Shown here: positions 11,921-23,106 of the stretch, piece by piece
How the letters are laid out: every line of letters starts with the position of its first letter
Position numbering within the stretch: the first letter of the stretch is position 1
Notes under the pieces: generated by a model
What the model was told of the DNA's origin: nothing
Database searches by the model: none
The model's input: the letters and a program-made list of their open reading frames with translations, nothing else
From: Trametes villosa
Taxonomy: Eukaryota > Basidiomycota > Agaricomycetes > Polyporales > Polyporaceae
Assembly (NCBI GenBank): GCA_002964805.2
Contig: PUDQ02000120.1
Location: 1-49,832, forward strand
Length of the DNA stretch: 49,832 nucleotides
Reading direction: 5' to 3'
Translations under genes and position numbers: made by a program

Positions 11921-12567
11921 AGATCTTGATTTTTCTTTACACTACAGCGGTTTCTTTGCAACATCTCCGTCATGAGCACTGTTTCATTGATATCCCCGTC
12001 AATTTGTACTCGTTTTGGACCGTTCTTTCCCCAGTCAAACGTCTGAGTTACACTCGTCCATGCGCAAGTTGTTTCATCCGGTTTGAGCCGCTACACGCTG
12101 CGCTATGCCCAATACCATACAGGCCTACATGTCTGTCTTGTTTTGCTCATAGCGTCCGTACCGTTTCTTCGCTTAGAACGCGTTTGGCATGGGTGGAATC
12201 AGATCGTCTATAGCTTTCAATTGATGTACTTATCTCCCCGATCCGTCCACAAACCACAACAATATCCACATGTGCTCCTCCTACCCCCCACGCATTGTTC
12301 TGTCTATAGCTCCCTCATTTTGCATCCGTTTTGTTCAGTTCAAAGTTGCGAACGCTCACGCAATCTGTAGCTACCGAAATATGTACTCACTTTATCCAGA
12401 ATACCATTTCTATTTTTTTGCCCTCCATCACAGGTCAACCCGCAGGTTACCCGGACCCGGATCCGCGGATCCAGGTGATCTGCGGCCCCGGACCGGCCCG
12501 GATCTAGGTATCTCCCACCATCACTCGGCGCTGCCGACGTCGCCCTCCTCCTCCTCGCTGCTCCCAC

Positions 12568-12862
12568 ATGGCGATGCCTCTTGATTCTATGGCTCTCATC
12601 CTCGCGCATCTGGCCGGCAAGACGACGGTGAGTCGACACATCCGCACATGAGATCACCCAGAACCAACTGACGCGATTTTGGATCCAGCACACGCCCAGC
12701 ACTGACCTGCATGAAGGTGGACCCAGCACGACAACACGTAACCTGACGACGGGCGCAATGAAGCACCGTGTGTCAAGGTGCCCCACATGCTCTCTCCCTA
12801 CCCCCCTTGGCGCATACGAAGCGACAGCACACCTGCAATGTGCTGCGTGTAGTCGTCTTTGA
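12568..12862 (+). CDS. Possible small two-exon gene with CxxC...CxxC
   Basis: A model with exons 12568-12627 and 12689-12862 and a 61-bp GTGAGT...CAG intron gives 77 residues. The N-terminus is short and leucine/alanine-rich. The C-terminal half contains two CxxC pairs about 20 residues apart (CPTC and CAAC), suggesting a single zinc site. I do not recognise a family. It could be a truncated gene, an accessory piece upstream of the KDZ element, or a chance model. The spaced cysteine pairs and clean splice signals are the only support. Confidence 0.35.
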
Positions 12863-13911
12863 TAGGGAGCTGTCTGCTGGCAAATCCACCAGACGTTGGC
12901 TTCCTATCGCCACCCCACCCACATCCCTCTGCCGTCCCGGAGAGCTGGAGGACAAAAGGAAGGCAATGGAATAGGGCATACCACGTAAAGCGTACGAACC
13001 AACTCCTCAGCATGGGATGGCGGGCTGTTGGGCCGCCGGGGGTGAGCTAACCACGGCCTTTTACACCGGCATTTTTACAGCAGTTCGTCATTCTTCCCGG
13101 AGTGTGCGTGCAGTGTCGGGAAGACTTGCATCGATGTCGATGCCCACACTTGCTGGCGCCGAACGGTACTCATAGAAGGGAGGAATGGTCGCGCCTGCGA
13201 GGACACGTAGTTGCCTGTGGATGCAGAATGCATGGCTATATGCACATTTGAGGTACGAGCAATGCGCCTGTCCGCCTCGAGATGATTCTAATGTTTTAAC
13301 GCTACAGGTTTGGGCATAGCCTCATTGCCACGAGCGTTGGCGGAGGTCTTGTGTGGTGGAGGGTCACTACAGGCGCGAGCATGGGCAGAGTACGCTGTTA
13401 TGCATGTCGCACAAGCCTCGCCACGAGCGAGATACAAGCCAACTATCGTCAGCCAGGTACAAAGACTGTGCCAGACGATTGTGAGTCGTGCTGACCTTTG
13501 ATAGCTGCAGGATTTGTTCTGGCCAGTAGCAGCCTGGTGCGAGTCGCGTGCTCCGGTTCTGTTACGGACGGATAGCGGTTTGAAGCACTGCCGACGACAC
13601 GGAGAGATACCGGCTGCAGCGCCGGCCGCGCCAGGAGACGTACGGGTACATGCTCACAAACGAGTTGGGTTGCGCATAGCTGTCGCTGCTGTCCTACGTC
13701 AATGTACCTAGACAGTGTGGGATTCGTATACCTACGCAGGAGGGAAACCGCAACGGAAGCGCGATTGAGTGTAACCAGCGGGCCCAATCGAATATCCCCA
13801 GGGGAGTCGCCGGGCGCCACACCTGTGCTTTTGCTTGCTCATTGTCTACCGTCTCCTTCCACTCTGTACCCTGCCGCACCGCCCTCTGTCGATGTCGCTC
13901 ACTCCGAATCC
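12863..13911. other. No supportable gene
   Basis: Open frames here are short and unrelated to known motifs. The plus-strand frame of the KDZ gene is open from 13702, but the more likely start is ATG 13912. I could not find the terminal inverted repeat expected for the left end of the KDZ transposon. Confidence 0.4.
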
Positions 13912-16900
13912 ATGGCTAAAAGTCTCAAGAGAAAGGGAGGGGAGAAGGGAATGAGGATCACACCAGCGGACCTGATGAAGAACAAAAAATTGCGCATGGG
14001 CAGGGCTTCACCCCCCAGAGTCACCATCCCAGGTGACGCCGTCGAAGCACTCTCTGCCCCAACGCCGGTTCTAGCAGAGGGGAACGTGCAGGAGGAAGGA
14101 CAAAACACAGAGGCTGCAACGTCCAGAGAAAGCACACCCATGGACGTCAACACTCCTACCACGCCGCCAGTGAAAAAACTCAGCGGCTTCAAAGCGGCGT
14201 GCAATCGCGTAGTGTCAGCCGTCTCTCTGTACAAAGCGAGTTGGGGGTACTCAACCCCTCAGAAGGCTCAGCATTCAATGCCCTCCTCGGTCACCTCTAC
14301 CCCCCCGCCAGCGGGTCCCGCCTCCCCTAGGGCTACCAACAACCCTACTGAGCGTCCACCGCGAGTAGGCTGCATTGTGTGCCATGGAGAACTACACGAG
14401 TCGAGCTCTTTCGTTCCTCAGTTCCCCATGACTGTGGAGAAGGTCGAGGACGAAGATGCACCCCGCCACGCGGATGACTCAGACGACGAGGAGGACGCGG
14501 TGGAGGAGGGGGAATGGAGGTGGGATCCTGCCTTTGCCGAGGACGTTGACATACCCAGGGCGGACGCACATCTGGTGGGTGGTTCTCACAGTTTTGACGG
14601 ACTTTTGGGAGCTGACACATGCACCAGCCATCGGTGAAGATGCGATACTTTGGGGCATGTCAGGAGTCCAACGCGCAGGTCTACATGGATCACAGGGAAA
14701 AGCCCCCGGCGAACCTGGAGCAGTGCAGCAAGTGCCGGGCGTCGCTTGCAGCGCAGCCCGCCGAGCGACGGACGGTGTACTGCTGCCTAGACTGCCAGCA
14801 GGTCATGGGCACGTGTGCAGATTGTGTCCTTCGTAGTCATGAAGACCGCCCGTTCGACCGTTTGGCAGCCTGGAGTCCTGAGCTTGGCTTCTGGCAGAAG
14901 AAGATGGTCGCTGACCTCGAATTCGTATGGCACCTCGGGCATGGTGGGGGTGTGTGCCCAACCAACCACTCTCCTCCGCGACCCATGGTTTTCCTGCACG
15001 AGCACGGCATCATGGACCTGTCCATCAAGTTCTGCCAGTGCATCGGCGGGGCGCCTGAGCCGGAGCAGCTGATCGAGCACGGCTGCTGGCCTGCGACATG
15101 GAAGTCTCCGCACACCGCCATCATGCTGGGCACCATGGCCACCTTTCATGGTCTGGAGATGCAGGGGCAGCTGAATGTGCACGACTACATTCGGTTCCTC
15201 CAGAGAATGACGGATGCTGTCGCGCCAGATGTGGTCAAGGTGAGTATCTGCGGCGTCGGCGTTAGACCCTGCTGACGAGCGTCGCCTTCAGGACCGATAC
15301 CGGGAGTTTAACAACAGCATGCACGAGTATCGCCAAGTCCGCGCGCGTCGCTGTCATGGGGCAAAGCCAGGGATGGTGCCTGGCCCGGGAGAGCTGGCGG
15401 TCCTGTGTCCGGCGTGCCCGCAGCCTGGAAAGAACATGCACCCCGGTTGGCAGGATCAACAGAAGGAATACAGGTACACGAGCTGCTGCCCCGGGGAGGC
15501 AGTTACACTGACATGCGCCAGGTATATCGATGCGCTAACCTACTCGATCGACGGCAACTTCCACCTCGGACTCAAAGCGAAGGTGACCAACGAGAAGGAC
15601 GAGGCCCTCAGCGAGGGCGCGGCTTATTTCGTGAATTCCAAGGACTTCGCCACGTACATGAAGAAAGCTCCCGAGCCGTCGGCCGAGGTATGTCCATGTG
15701 TGGCTGTCTGGGGCCGTGCACTGACTGTTCGGTGCAGGAGTCTACGTGCAATCAGTTCGGGGCAATGGGGCAAGGGAAGTACAAGGGCAAGGTGTTCGGT
15801 GTCATCGCCCTGACGTGCCGACACATGTTTCTGTTGCCGGGTGGCGTTGTGGACCTGCGGAACGCAGAGGCGTAAGTCATCCAGTGCTCTGTGCACGAGC
15901 GCGTCTGACAGTCCGCATAGGTATCGCTACACCGATTTCGCCCTCGTCTCCGCCCTGCAACCGTACATCATCCTGTTGCTGCTGATGGGTACATATGACA
16001 TACACTGCCAGTACATCAAGAACCTCCGTGCTCGTTTAGAGTCTCAGTTCGGAGTGGTTCTCGACGAGCTGGATTCGATTGTTGCGCACAAGCTCCCGGA
16101 GATCGTTGCGGGCGTCGGGAAGTACCACCTCTGCATGCACAAGGGAGAGTGCCGGACCCGTCACTCTATGAACTTCCTCTCCGGCGCGGCCATACCATGC
16201 GTGATATCGTTGGCATCGTCACGGTTGGGGTAGTTCGCAGACCGCTTCTCAACATCGACGGCCGCCACCGCTGCTTCAACCGCCGGCTCGATGGTTGCTG
16301 CGTATTCGCTCTGGCACGCCCTCGCCTCCTCCCGGAACGTCTCGGGTTGCATCTCCAAGCTGTTGTGCTCTTTATCTGTGCCCTTTCCTGCCTGGAAGGC
16401 CTCCACATCCGCCCGCAGTTTCGTCCTGCGAAGAGGCAGTCAGTACTGTTCGTGAAGAGGGCAAGTCCGCCTCACTGCTGCTCTCTGAGTTGCAAGACCG
16501 TATGGACAACACTCACGTCGCCGTTCGCGTCGTTCTTGCCCGCTTGCTCGGCTTCTTGAACCAGTTGAGCTTGAATGTCCTGCGTGGTCAGCGCTGCACG
16601 CTGGTTAGAAGAGCCTCTTGAGAACGGATCGGGTACTCACAGGCATCCTGAGGTAACTCGTACCGGTTGTCCAGACCCTTGTGGCACGAGATGTCTACCA
16701 CCTTCTCCTTCCACACCCGCTCAGCGCCACGCCAAGCCGCCAGGTCCTGCTCGTCGATCTTCTCCTCCACCTTGGCGAGGTGAGTCTCTGTCAGGTCTGC
16801 CGTCTCCCCCGCCTTGCGTAGCTTCTCCATGAGATCGGTGACTGGGTGCGCCATTAGTTGTATCCGCGCTCGGTGGGTCCGTACTCACCCATGCAGTGCA

Positions 16901-17996
16901 CGCGCTGCACGTTGAGGTCCGAGTAATGATCGTTGAGGACATCCTTGCGGGGGCCCGCGGACATCTCCTTCGTGTGGCACGCTACGCTGTTCATGACCGC
17001 CCAGATGCGCTCCAGCATCTCTCCATCCGACATCACGCCTGGGCCGCCCAAAAAGGTGAAGAAGCCCAAGGGTCGTGCCAGCACAAAAAAGGCTGCCGCC
17101 GTCGCACACATGCTGGCCATCCTAGAGGGCGGGAGCTTCCGCCTCCCGTCTGATTGCCATAGCTCTGTCCGGCTGCACCCAGATATGGCCGGCTTCGTCA
17201 AGATAGAACTGGCCTTGCGTAAAATCCAAGCGAACAAGGCCCTGGACGCATACGACGATGCAACTGGCGCTGAAGGTGAGGAAGGAGCAAGGGGAAGGCG
17301 TCAAACACAACACAGAGGCTGACCGACGCATTGAGGAAAAGCACGCATTGATGCACGCGTGGAGGGAGAAGTACCGCTCCCTCCGTGTCCTCTTGCGGGT
17401 CCTTGAGATGCCTGAGGATGACAAGACCTACCAAGTGCTTCGGGACAAAGACTACACCGCGTTCGCGATCATAGTGACCGAGGGACGCCTGGGGCTCCCG
17501 TCTTGGATCTGGGGAGACTACAGCTTCATAAAGAAAATGGATGACGGGGCGGTGAAGACTTTTGTGGGCCAAGGTCAGTTCGTCCTTGCCTGCAACCTGC
17601 CGCATACTGACTGCCAGGTAGCTTTACGGGTGCACTGGTTCAGGTACAGCGCGCTGAAAACGCGGTGGGCTGAGGAGGTCAACTTGCGGCTCGAGGAGAT
17701 GTAGCGGATGTCAGTGTTCTTCCAATACTACGAACGAGCTTGGCAGGAGCACGCGCGGTTTTGGGAGTCAAAGGGCGCGGGCATGTCTGGTACATGCGTG
17801 GCCGCACGCAGGTACGTGGCTTGCATGCCGCCGTCCACGCGGTCTGACAGGGTATCCTCAGGCAAACTCACCGGTGGACGCGACTGCGGCAGGACGCCGA
17901 GGTGACGTTCCCAGAAGGCATTCACATCGTGAGTGGATATGAAGGGCTCGCATAGGGGTACGGCTGACTTGTTCGCAGGCAGTGGGTATACCGTGA
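13912..17996 (+). pseudogene. KDZ-superfamily transposase (CxC2 type) with an inverted segment
   Basis: A multi-exon Kyakuja-Dileera-Zisupton transposase, the DNA transposase class expanded in basidiomycetes. Exons as I read them: 13912-14574, 14628-15239, 15292-15473, 15522-15687, 15738-15871 and 15921-16191 on the plus strand. An inverted block (16192-17041) follows, then 17042-17811, 17862-17928 and 17979-17996. The N-terminus is charged with a KRK-rich start. The CxC2 cluster (CSKC, CLDC, CADC, then SHEDRPFDRLAAW) lies near 14730-14870. The catalytic core includes CPACPQPGKN, YSIDGNFHL and YDIHCQY. The C-terminus has LPSWIWGDY and RWAEEVNLRLEEM. Besides the inversion there is a frameshift near 17250 and an in-frame TAG at 17702. 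Introns are 47-61 bp. The element is inactive but family identity is clear. Confidence 0.88.
16192..17041 (-). other. 850-bp inverted segment of the KDZ transposase gene
   Basis: The middle of the KDZ gene is encoded on the minus strand. From 17041 down one reads GVMSDGEMLERIWAVMN, the conserved motif that should follow NFLSG at 16185. Next come SAGPRKDVLNDHYSD, a 47-bp intron (16842-16888), a helical segment with IDEQDLAAWRGAERVW, another short intron, and a Glu/Ala-rich helix ending ANDITHG at about 16200. The plus-strand C-terminus then resumes with KKVKKPKG at 17049. Thus the order is right but the block is flipped. Both breakpoints carry GCGGCC in inverted orientation (16186-16191 and 17042-17047). 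Confidence 0.85.
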
Positions 17997-18446
17997 AGCA
18001 CCAGCGAGAAGGCAACAGAGGGGAAGGAGGTCAGTGGGTAGCGTGGGAGAGCGTGTTCAGGGTACGGGATGTGCATGTATAGGGAGGGAACAGTATGATG
18101 GGGGATCAACGACGTCGAGTGGGACGGCGCGAGAAACAAACTACGTACAGGCGAGGACTACACTGAAGGACGCGCGGTACATGGGCTGCAAGGTAAGCAT
18201 AGCGCGGATACGGACAGGATATAGTACGGCAAGGCTACAGTCGCACAATGGCGGTTCGCCAGCAGCAGCCACGCGTCGCGATTGATGGCGCGCGGCGCGG
18301 TCACGTGGGCGCGTAGTGGTGCGTCGTGTCGCGTCGATGTTCAACGGCGAACCAAAGACACGAGGCCCACGTCGCCGCGCCTACCGCAGCAGGTTGAACA
18401 GGCGGCGTTTAAGGAGGGTGTTGCGGGGAGAAATAGGTCGCCGTCC

Positions 18447-19367
18447 ATGTACAATACCACCATCTCCCACATGTCGACCATCAAGGACCACCACGAACAC
18501 TTCAAGGCCGTATGCGAGGTATGGCAGAAGGCCACGGAGACCAAGTGCGGGCCTTGTGTCACGGCCGGCCGCGAGTGCGGCATCGGGAATAAAAACACGT
18601 ACAAGTGCGGGCCGTGCGCTGATGCCAAAGTGCGCACACGTGACTGCGACTGGTCCAAATGTGAGAAAAGTCTCATGGTATTGACATGTTTACTGATGAA
18701 TTCTACAGTGCTCATCCAAATGATGCTCCCAGACGGGACAAAGGTGGGCGTGTGCTCTCCGACGTGGTGGAGAGCGCGGATAGGTGAGATACTGGCCGGC
18801 AAGGCCTATGAAGACATCAACTGGGATGCGGACCCGGAGCCCATCGCAGACATAATCTCCGTCGCCGCAGAGGGTGAGGATGACGCGGAAGCCAAAGAAG
18901 TTCAGGAAATCAAAGCAGAAGATGCCGCCGAAGTAGCCGAAGAGGACCAGGAGGATGACAAGGCCGAAGAACGCGCGCGCAAGGAAGCAGAGCGCGCCGA
19001 GCAGGCCGCTACGCATGAGCGCAATGCCCTCAAGAGGGCGGTTGTGGCAGCAAAGTGCAACGTCCGCGAGAAGGCCGGCACGATGGTGGAAGCCACCGAC
19101 CTCGCCCATGCTGCCAGTGCGAGGCTGGCGACCATGGCGGAGGAAAGCGAGAACACCTTCGACCTGCAATACGCGTATGCGGTCAGCGTCAAGGCGCTAT
19201 GCTCAGCGCGGATCGCGCGCGCCGGGGCCCTATTCAGCAAGCACGACCACAAGATCGCAGTCGAGAACCTCACCGCCCACAAGATGCCGGCGAAGCGTCC
19301 CGCACCGGAGCAGGAAGGCAAAGGCGCGAAGAAGCAGCGGGCGGGAGCGTCGGGCAGCACGCACTGA
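18447..19367 (+). CDS. Zn2Cys6-like cluster protein with acidic coiled coil (unknown function)
   Basis: Two exons, 18447-18660 and 18709-19367, with a 48-bp intron, encode 290 residues. The frame is also open without splicing and upstream to 18282; I chose ATG 18447 because the cluster follows closely. Near residues 30-70 is C-x2-C-x6-C-x9-C-x2-C-x9-C, close to the fungal Zn2Cys6 binuclear cluster but with a wider last spacing. A highly acidic Glu/Asp/Ala stretch follows, then a long charged alpha-helix likely to form a coiled coil, and a basic C-terminus (KMPAKRPAP...KKQR) resembling a bipartite nuclear signal. It sits 0.45 kb downstream of the KDZ gene on the same strand. It resembles in layout the gene at 47700. 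DNA binding is inferred, not shown. Confidence 0.65.
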   Translation: MYNTTISHMSTIKDHHEHFKAVCEVWQKATETKCGPCVTAGRECGIGNKNTYKCGPCADAKVRTRDCDWSKCEKSLMVLTCLLMNSTVLIQMMLPDGTKVGVCSPTWWRARIGEILAGKAYEDINWDADPEPIADIISVAAEGEDDAEAKEVQEIKAEDAAEVAEEDQEDDKAEERARKEAERAEQAATHERNALKRAVVAAKCNVREKAGTMVEATDLAHAASARLATMAEESENTFDLQYAYAVSVKALCSARIARAGALFSKHDHKIAVENLTAHKMPAKRPAPEQEGKGAKKQRAGASGSTH

Positions 19368-19369
19368 GC

Positions 19370-21400
19370 TGCGAGTGCTCTCGTCCATTTGACAACTATC
19401 TACGGCAAACCATTACGCACAAGGCTAATTTTGTACGGATACGCTTGGGAATACAAGAAGATGTAGGTACGAACCTCCCACATTACGAGGAGCCAATGGG
19501 CGGGGACAGTCGCTCAGTAAGTTGGCATGGAGGTGGGGCTCATGGGGGCACTAAGCTCGCACTGCGACAGGGTTCCAAGAACGTTCACACTATCATTGTG
19601 TAGCCAGGGCGCAATGTTGGCAACAGTAAGAATGTACAGTTAATGATACAAATTGTGGAGGGGTGTGATGCTAACAGTTCTTGGTATGTACAATGCAAGA
19701 GGACGTAGGTGGCCTTCGACTAATGGCTGCGATATGTACAGTACAAGAAGACAGAGGGGGTGTGCAGCGCATCAGTTAACGACATAACAAAACGGTGAGG
19801 CTACGCCAGGTTTTCGTGTGCGCCTGCTTGAAGCGGCTGACTGAAGGGTGGCGTTTTAGTGTATATGTAACACTGCAACAACGTGGGGGCTCACCGGGAG
19901 CCGACGCTGGAACAGGGTGCGGGCTGAGCGTGCTTGCACCTGGTGCTGTGTCTGAGCTGAGGGCAGCGAGGTGGGAGGGGGGTTCAGCGTGGGCAGGGGC
20001 TATAGCAGGAGCCGTCGGCGTGAACATTGGTGTCGCTGCCCCATCGTATTGGGGGGCGTTGGACACAGGGGCCTGGCTGGTCGTGGAAGGTTGGACAACC
20101 GCGGGGAGCGGGGTGGTTGCGGCAGGCTGGACGACCGTGGGGCGCGGGGTGGCCGCGATGAACCGGTCGGGTGGCGGGGATGCGCACTCCGCCCGCGCAT
20201 GCTCATGCGCCCGCGGTAGGGTGCACACAGGCAAATCCATCACGCGCTTCGGCGGGTCCACTTTGTAAGGGGACTGTGTGGGGGCAAAGCGACGGGATTT
20301 GGAGGCGGGATTGGTGTGGAGTGGCTCCTCGCTGTGGCAGAGGGGGGGGGAGGACGCGTGGAGGTGCCATGTCGTTTCGGACCGTAGGACACTGTACAAC
20401 ACGAGGTAAGTGGGGCACGATAACAGCCAGCAAGCGCGAGCCTCACCGAAGATGCCGCGGCTTGTGCTGGGATTGCACGCCGGGAGGGGACTCTGGGTGA
20501 CCAAGCGTGCAAAGGCGACTTCGGGCGCGGGCGCGGGTGCGCCGAAGAGGGAGGCCGGCCGCGAAGTGGAGGGGCGCAAGGACGAGAGGCCGATGACCAC
20601 AGGCGCGAGGACGGGAGCGCGGGAAGAAAGACGAAGGCGGGAGGGGAAGCAGAGGCGAGGGCAAGGTCGGGCGTGGGCTCAGTTGGGTGTGGACGAGTAT
20701 GGGGTGGATTCGAGAACGGGGGATGGGGCGAGCGAGGACGACGGGCTAGGCGGGCGTGGAAGATGTCGAGGGCGAGGGCTGAAGGGAGAGATGGTGTGGG
20801 TATGGAGATGATGCCCGGCTGGGTCGAGAGGGACGGGGAGGGACGAGAACGAAGGAAAGGGGCAGGTGGGCGACGACGTACGGGATGACCGAGTCAGCGG
20901 CACGGTGTTGTGATCGCGGAGAGATGGAACCAGGGCAGTGTCGTATGCCGCGAGTACCACGCGGGCGTTGTCGAGTGCGAGGGCGGCGGCGCGAGGGCTG
21001 GTTGTTGTGTCGGGACCACAACCAGGAGAGACGAAAGCGAGCGAGATGAGCAGAGACGAGTGCAAGACAGGCGCGCAGCTCATGCGGGTCGACGTGTGAC
21101 CAGATTGGGACGTGCCCAGCGCGCGTGTAAGTAAATATATTCAACAGCACACCGGCGACCGTCAGTATGAGCCTGTATAATGACTTGCGCTCTACACAAC
21201 CTGACTATTGTTACAGGGCGCACACGTTCCGATTTCCTCGGACAATCGATATTTTGCGGGGTGCGCCACCGCACTGATGGACTGGGCCGATCGTGTATAG
21301 TGAACACCGGCCTGAATACCGGTTTACCGGTGATCAGATCGAGCTGCCTGGGGGTCCGGACTGACCGATCATTAACGATATATATACCCCCCAAGTACAG
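19370..21400. other. Low-complexity GC-rich region; one weak Pro/Ser/Thr-rich minus-strand frame
   Basis: A minus-strand frame at 19776-20600 (274 codons) is rich in Pro, Ala, Ser and Thr with repeats of the type TTPLPAVVQPS. Inside it at about 20400-20450 is a plausible GTGAGG...TTGTACAG intron that would change the downstream frame. No domain is recognisable. The rest (20,600-21,400) is purine-rich with overlapping chance frames. A hypothetical disordered protein is possible; I would not rely on it. Confidence 0.3.
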
Positions 21401-21476
21401 GACCAGTGGCGGAGTGGTATTGTCCAGCCAGCGTCTGTGTGGGCTGAGTGTTCGACTCGGCGAGAGCCCTTTTTTT
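21401..21476 (+). other. tRNA-like Pol III unit (relic or SINE head)
   Basis: A perfect A-box-like TGGCGGAGTGG (21407-21417) is followed 32 bases later by TGTTCGACTCG, a near B-box. A run of seven T (21470-21476), a normal Pol III terminator, comes next. The size is that of a tRNA, but acceptor, anticodon and T stems do not pair canonically. A decayed tRNA gene or a tRNA-derived SINE fits best. Confidence 0.4.
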
Positions 21477-21769
21477 CTTGCCTCGCCGCAGACTCGTTTT
21501 GTCTTTACTAACTCACGCTTGTACAGCAGCTAATGCCCTAAACACACTTGAGGGTGCGTGCACGCGGCGGGCAGAAGTGTGACTGCAGACAGAGCCGCGG
21601 GGCATGACATACAAATCGTGCCCACCCAACTTACAAGTCGCGCCGGATGCGCCGCGCATAGTGGCAGTGCGGACGGGCGCCTGCAACGAGTAAACCGGCG
21701 GATCCATAGGTTGGGCGGGTACGCTAAATCCGCCCAATATATATATCTAGATGTATAATCTACTGGACT

Positions 21770-23106
21770 TGTCAGACGTAGTGGAGCGGAGGTCCGAACG
21801 GAGGCCCACACAAGGGAGGACTTCAGCGAAGCTATTAGCAACGCCAGAGACCCTTGCCACTTGTCCTCAGATTTCGGAGGTGGACAGGTCCGATGTCCGG
21901 AGGTCCGACACCGGAATGTTGGACTTACCAGACTAGGAAGGTCAGAGCTACCGGACGACGAGCGGAGGAAGCGGAGAGGAGTAGGACGAGTGTATAGATG
22001 AATGGGATGGTGTAACGAGATATCCGAACTGAGTAGCTACAACATATCAACTACGTATATCAATATATAAAGCAAGGACGGTCTTTTTGTCTCGAACGTG
22101 GTTGTTCTCCGCCTTACTTCCTTCCTGGGCCTTCCATCCTTGCGCAATCCGTAGAGTCCCCTAGGTAGTTATATGTGAGGGTAGGAGCAACACGAAGGAT
22201 GCCCTCCGTTGTTGTCGAGGAGGCCGTAAGGACCTTGCAATCTAGATGGAATCTAGATACAATTACATAATCCACCGGATACAGTAATAGCCAGCGCCAG
22301 ATGTCTCGAGCCTCCTCAACGCTGACTTTATGTTGAGCATCATCGCCTCCTCCTCACAGCTAACATTATATCTGTAGATGCAGTACTATGGAGCAACACT
22401 CATGTATATTCTCCCATCTATACTGTATCTCTTACTGCTGTATATATGTGAGATGTTCAGAGAATGACTGTGATCTCAGACACCTCAGAGTTGCACCGTC
22501 TCGATCTTCCGGACTGACGTGATGCGCCCACTGCGTTCACCTGCACTGGCGCGTTCATGAGCCATACTAGGGGAAAACTTACATGGGAACTTACATGGGA
22601 AGCGTAAGGTAAGTACATGATGCACAATTGAACGAGGTGTGTCGTGTGGAGGTCAATGGCAGCTGCAGGAAGGCACTGCGCATGCCAGTGGCACGGACAT
22701 GCACACACTAAACATGGCCATGCAGGTCTATCCGTATCCAGAATATGCAAGTCATAGGTGAGTTTTTCTGACCTGTGCGTAGCACGGGAGTGTCCCTAGT
22801 ATAGACTACGAGCTAATTGTTATGCCACAACAATAATAGCTGACTAATAAGGAAGATGAAAGCGGAATAGGGTCGGAAGTCGGGGAAGACAATAAGGCTA
22901 TTGTTCTAATCGGAATAGAAGCGGAAAAGCGGAGTAAGTAAGTCTGAAAGTCGGACAAGCGGAGTTAAGTCCGATAAGTGCAGAGTAAGCAGAGTTAAGT
23001 CCGATAAGAGCGGACTTAGCGGACCAAAAGCGGAGTAAAAGCGGACCAAAAGGCAGAGTAAGCGGAGTTGAGTCCGCAGGTGTCGGAGGTTGCACAGGGC
23101 GTAACA
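21770..23106. repeat. Ty3-type LTR, diverged and internally interrupted
   Basis: This stretch starts TGTCAG and ends GTAACA. It shares blocks in order with the LTR at 46812-47475: GGACTTCAGCGAAGCTATTAGC (compare about 46,940), the ACGAGATAT.CGAACTGAG block, CTAATTGTT.TG..ACAATAA, and a terminal field of spaced GCGGA motifs. It is about twice as long because roughly 0.7 kb (about 22,080-22,812) without counterpart lies in the middle. No matching 5-bp duplication flanks it (GGACT versus CATCA). It is probably an old solo LTR or LTR fragment carrying a second insertion. Confidence 0.55.

Larger units (their letters stand above)
5723..12299 (-). pseudogene. Unidentified gene fragment split by the Copia insertion
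   Basis: Reading the minus strand, an exon at 12162-12299 (46 codons) ends in a GT donor. A 71-bp intron (12091-12161) follows, then an exon from 12090. That exon runs without a stop for 56 codons into the target duplication AGATC at 11921-11925. With one AGATC copy and the 6.1-kb element removed, the frame continues without shift from 5798 to a TGA at 5723-5725. The peptide has a non-random look (for example TQTFDWGKNGPKRVQIDGDI), but I recognise no family. An in-frame TGA lies just upstream of the first exon given here, so the 5' part is either further spliced or decayed. This could be a chance open frame; the splice sites and frame continuity argue against it. Confidence 0.42.
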
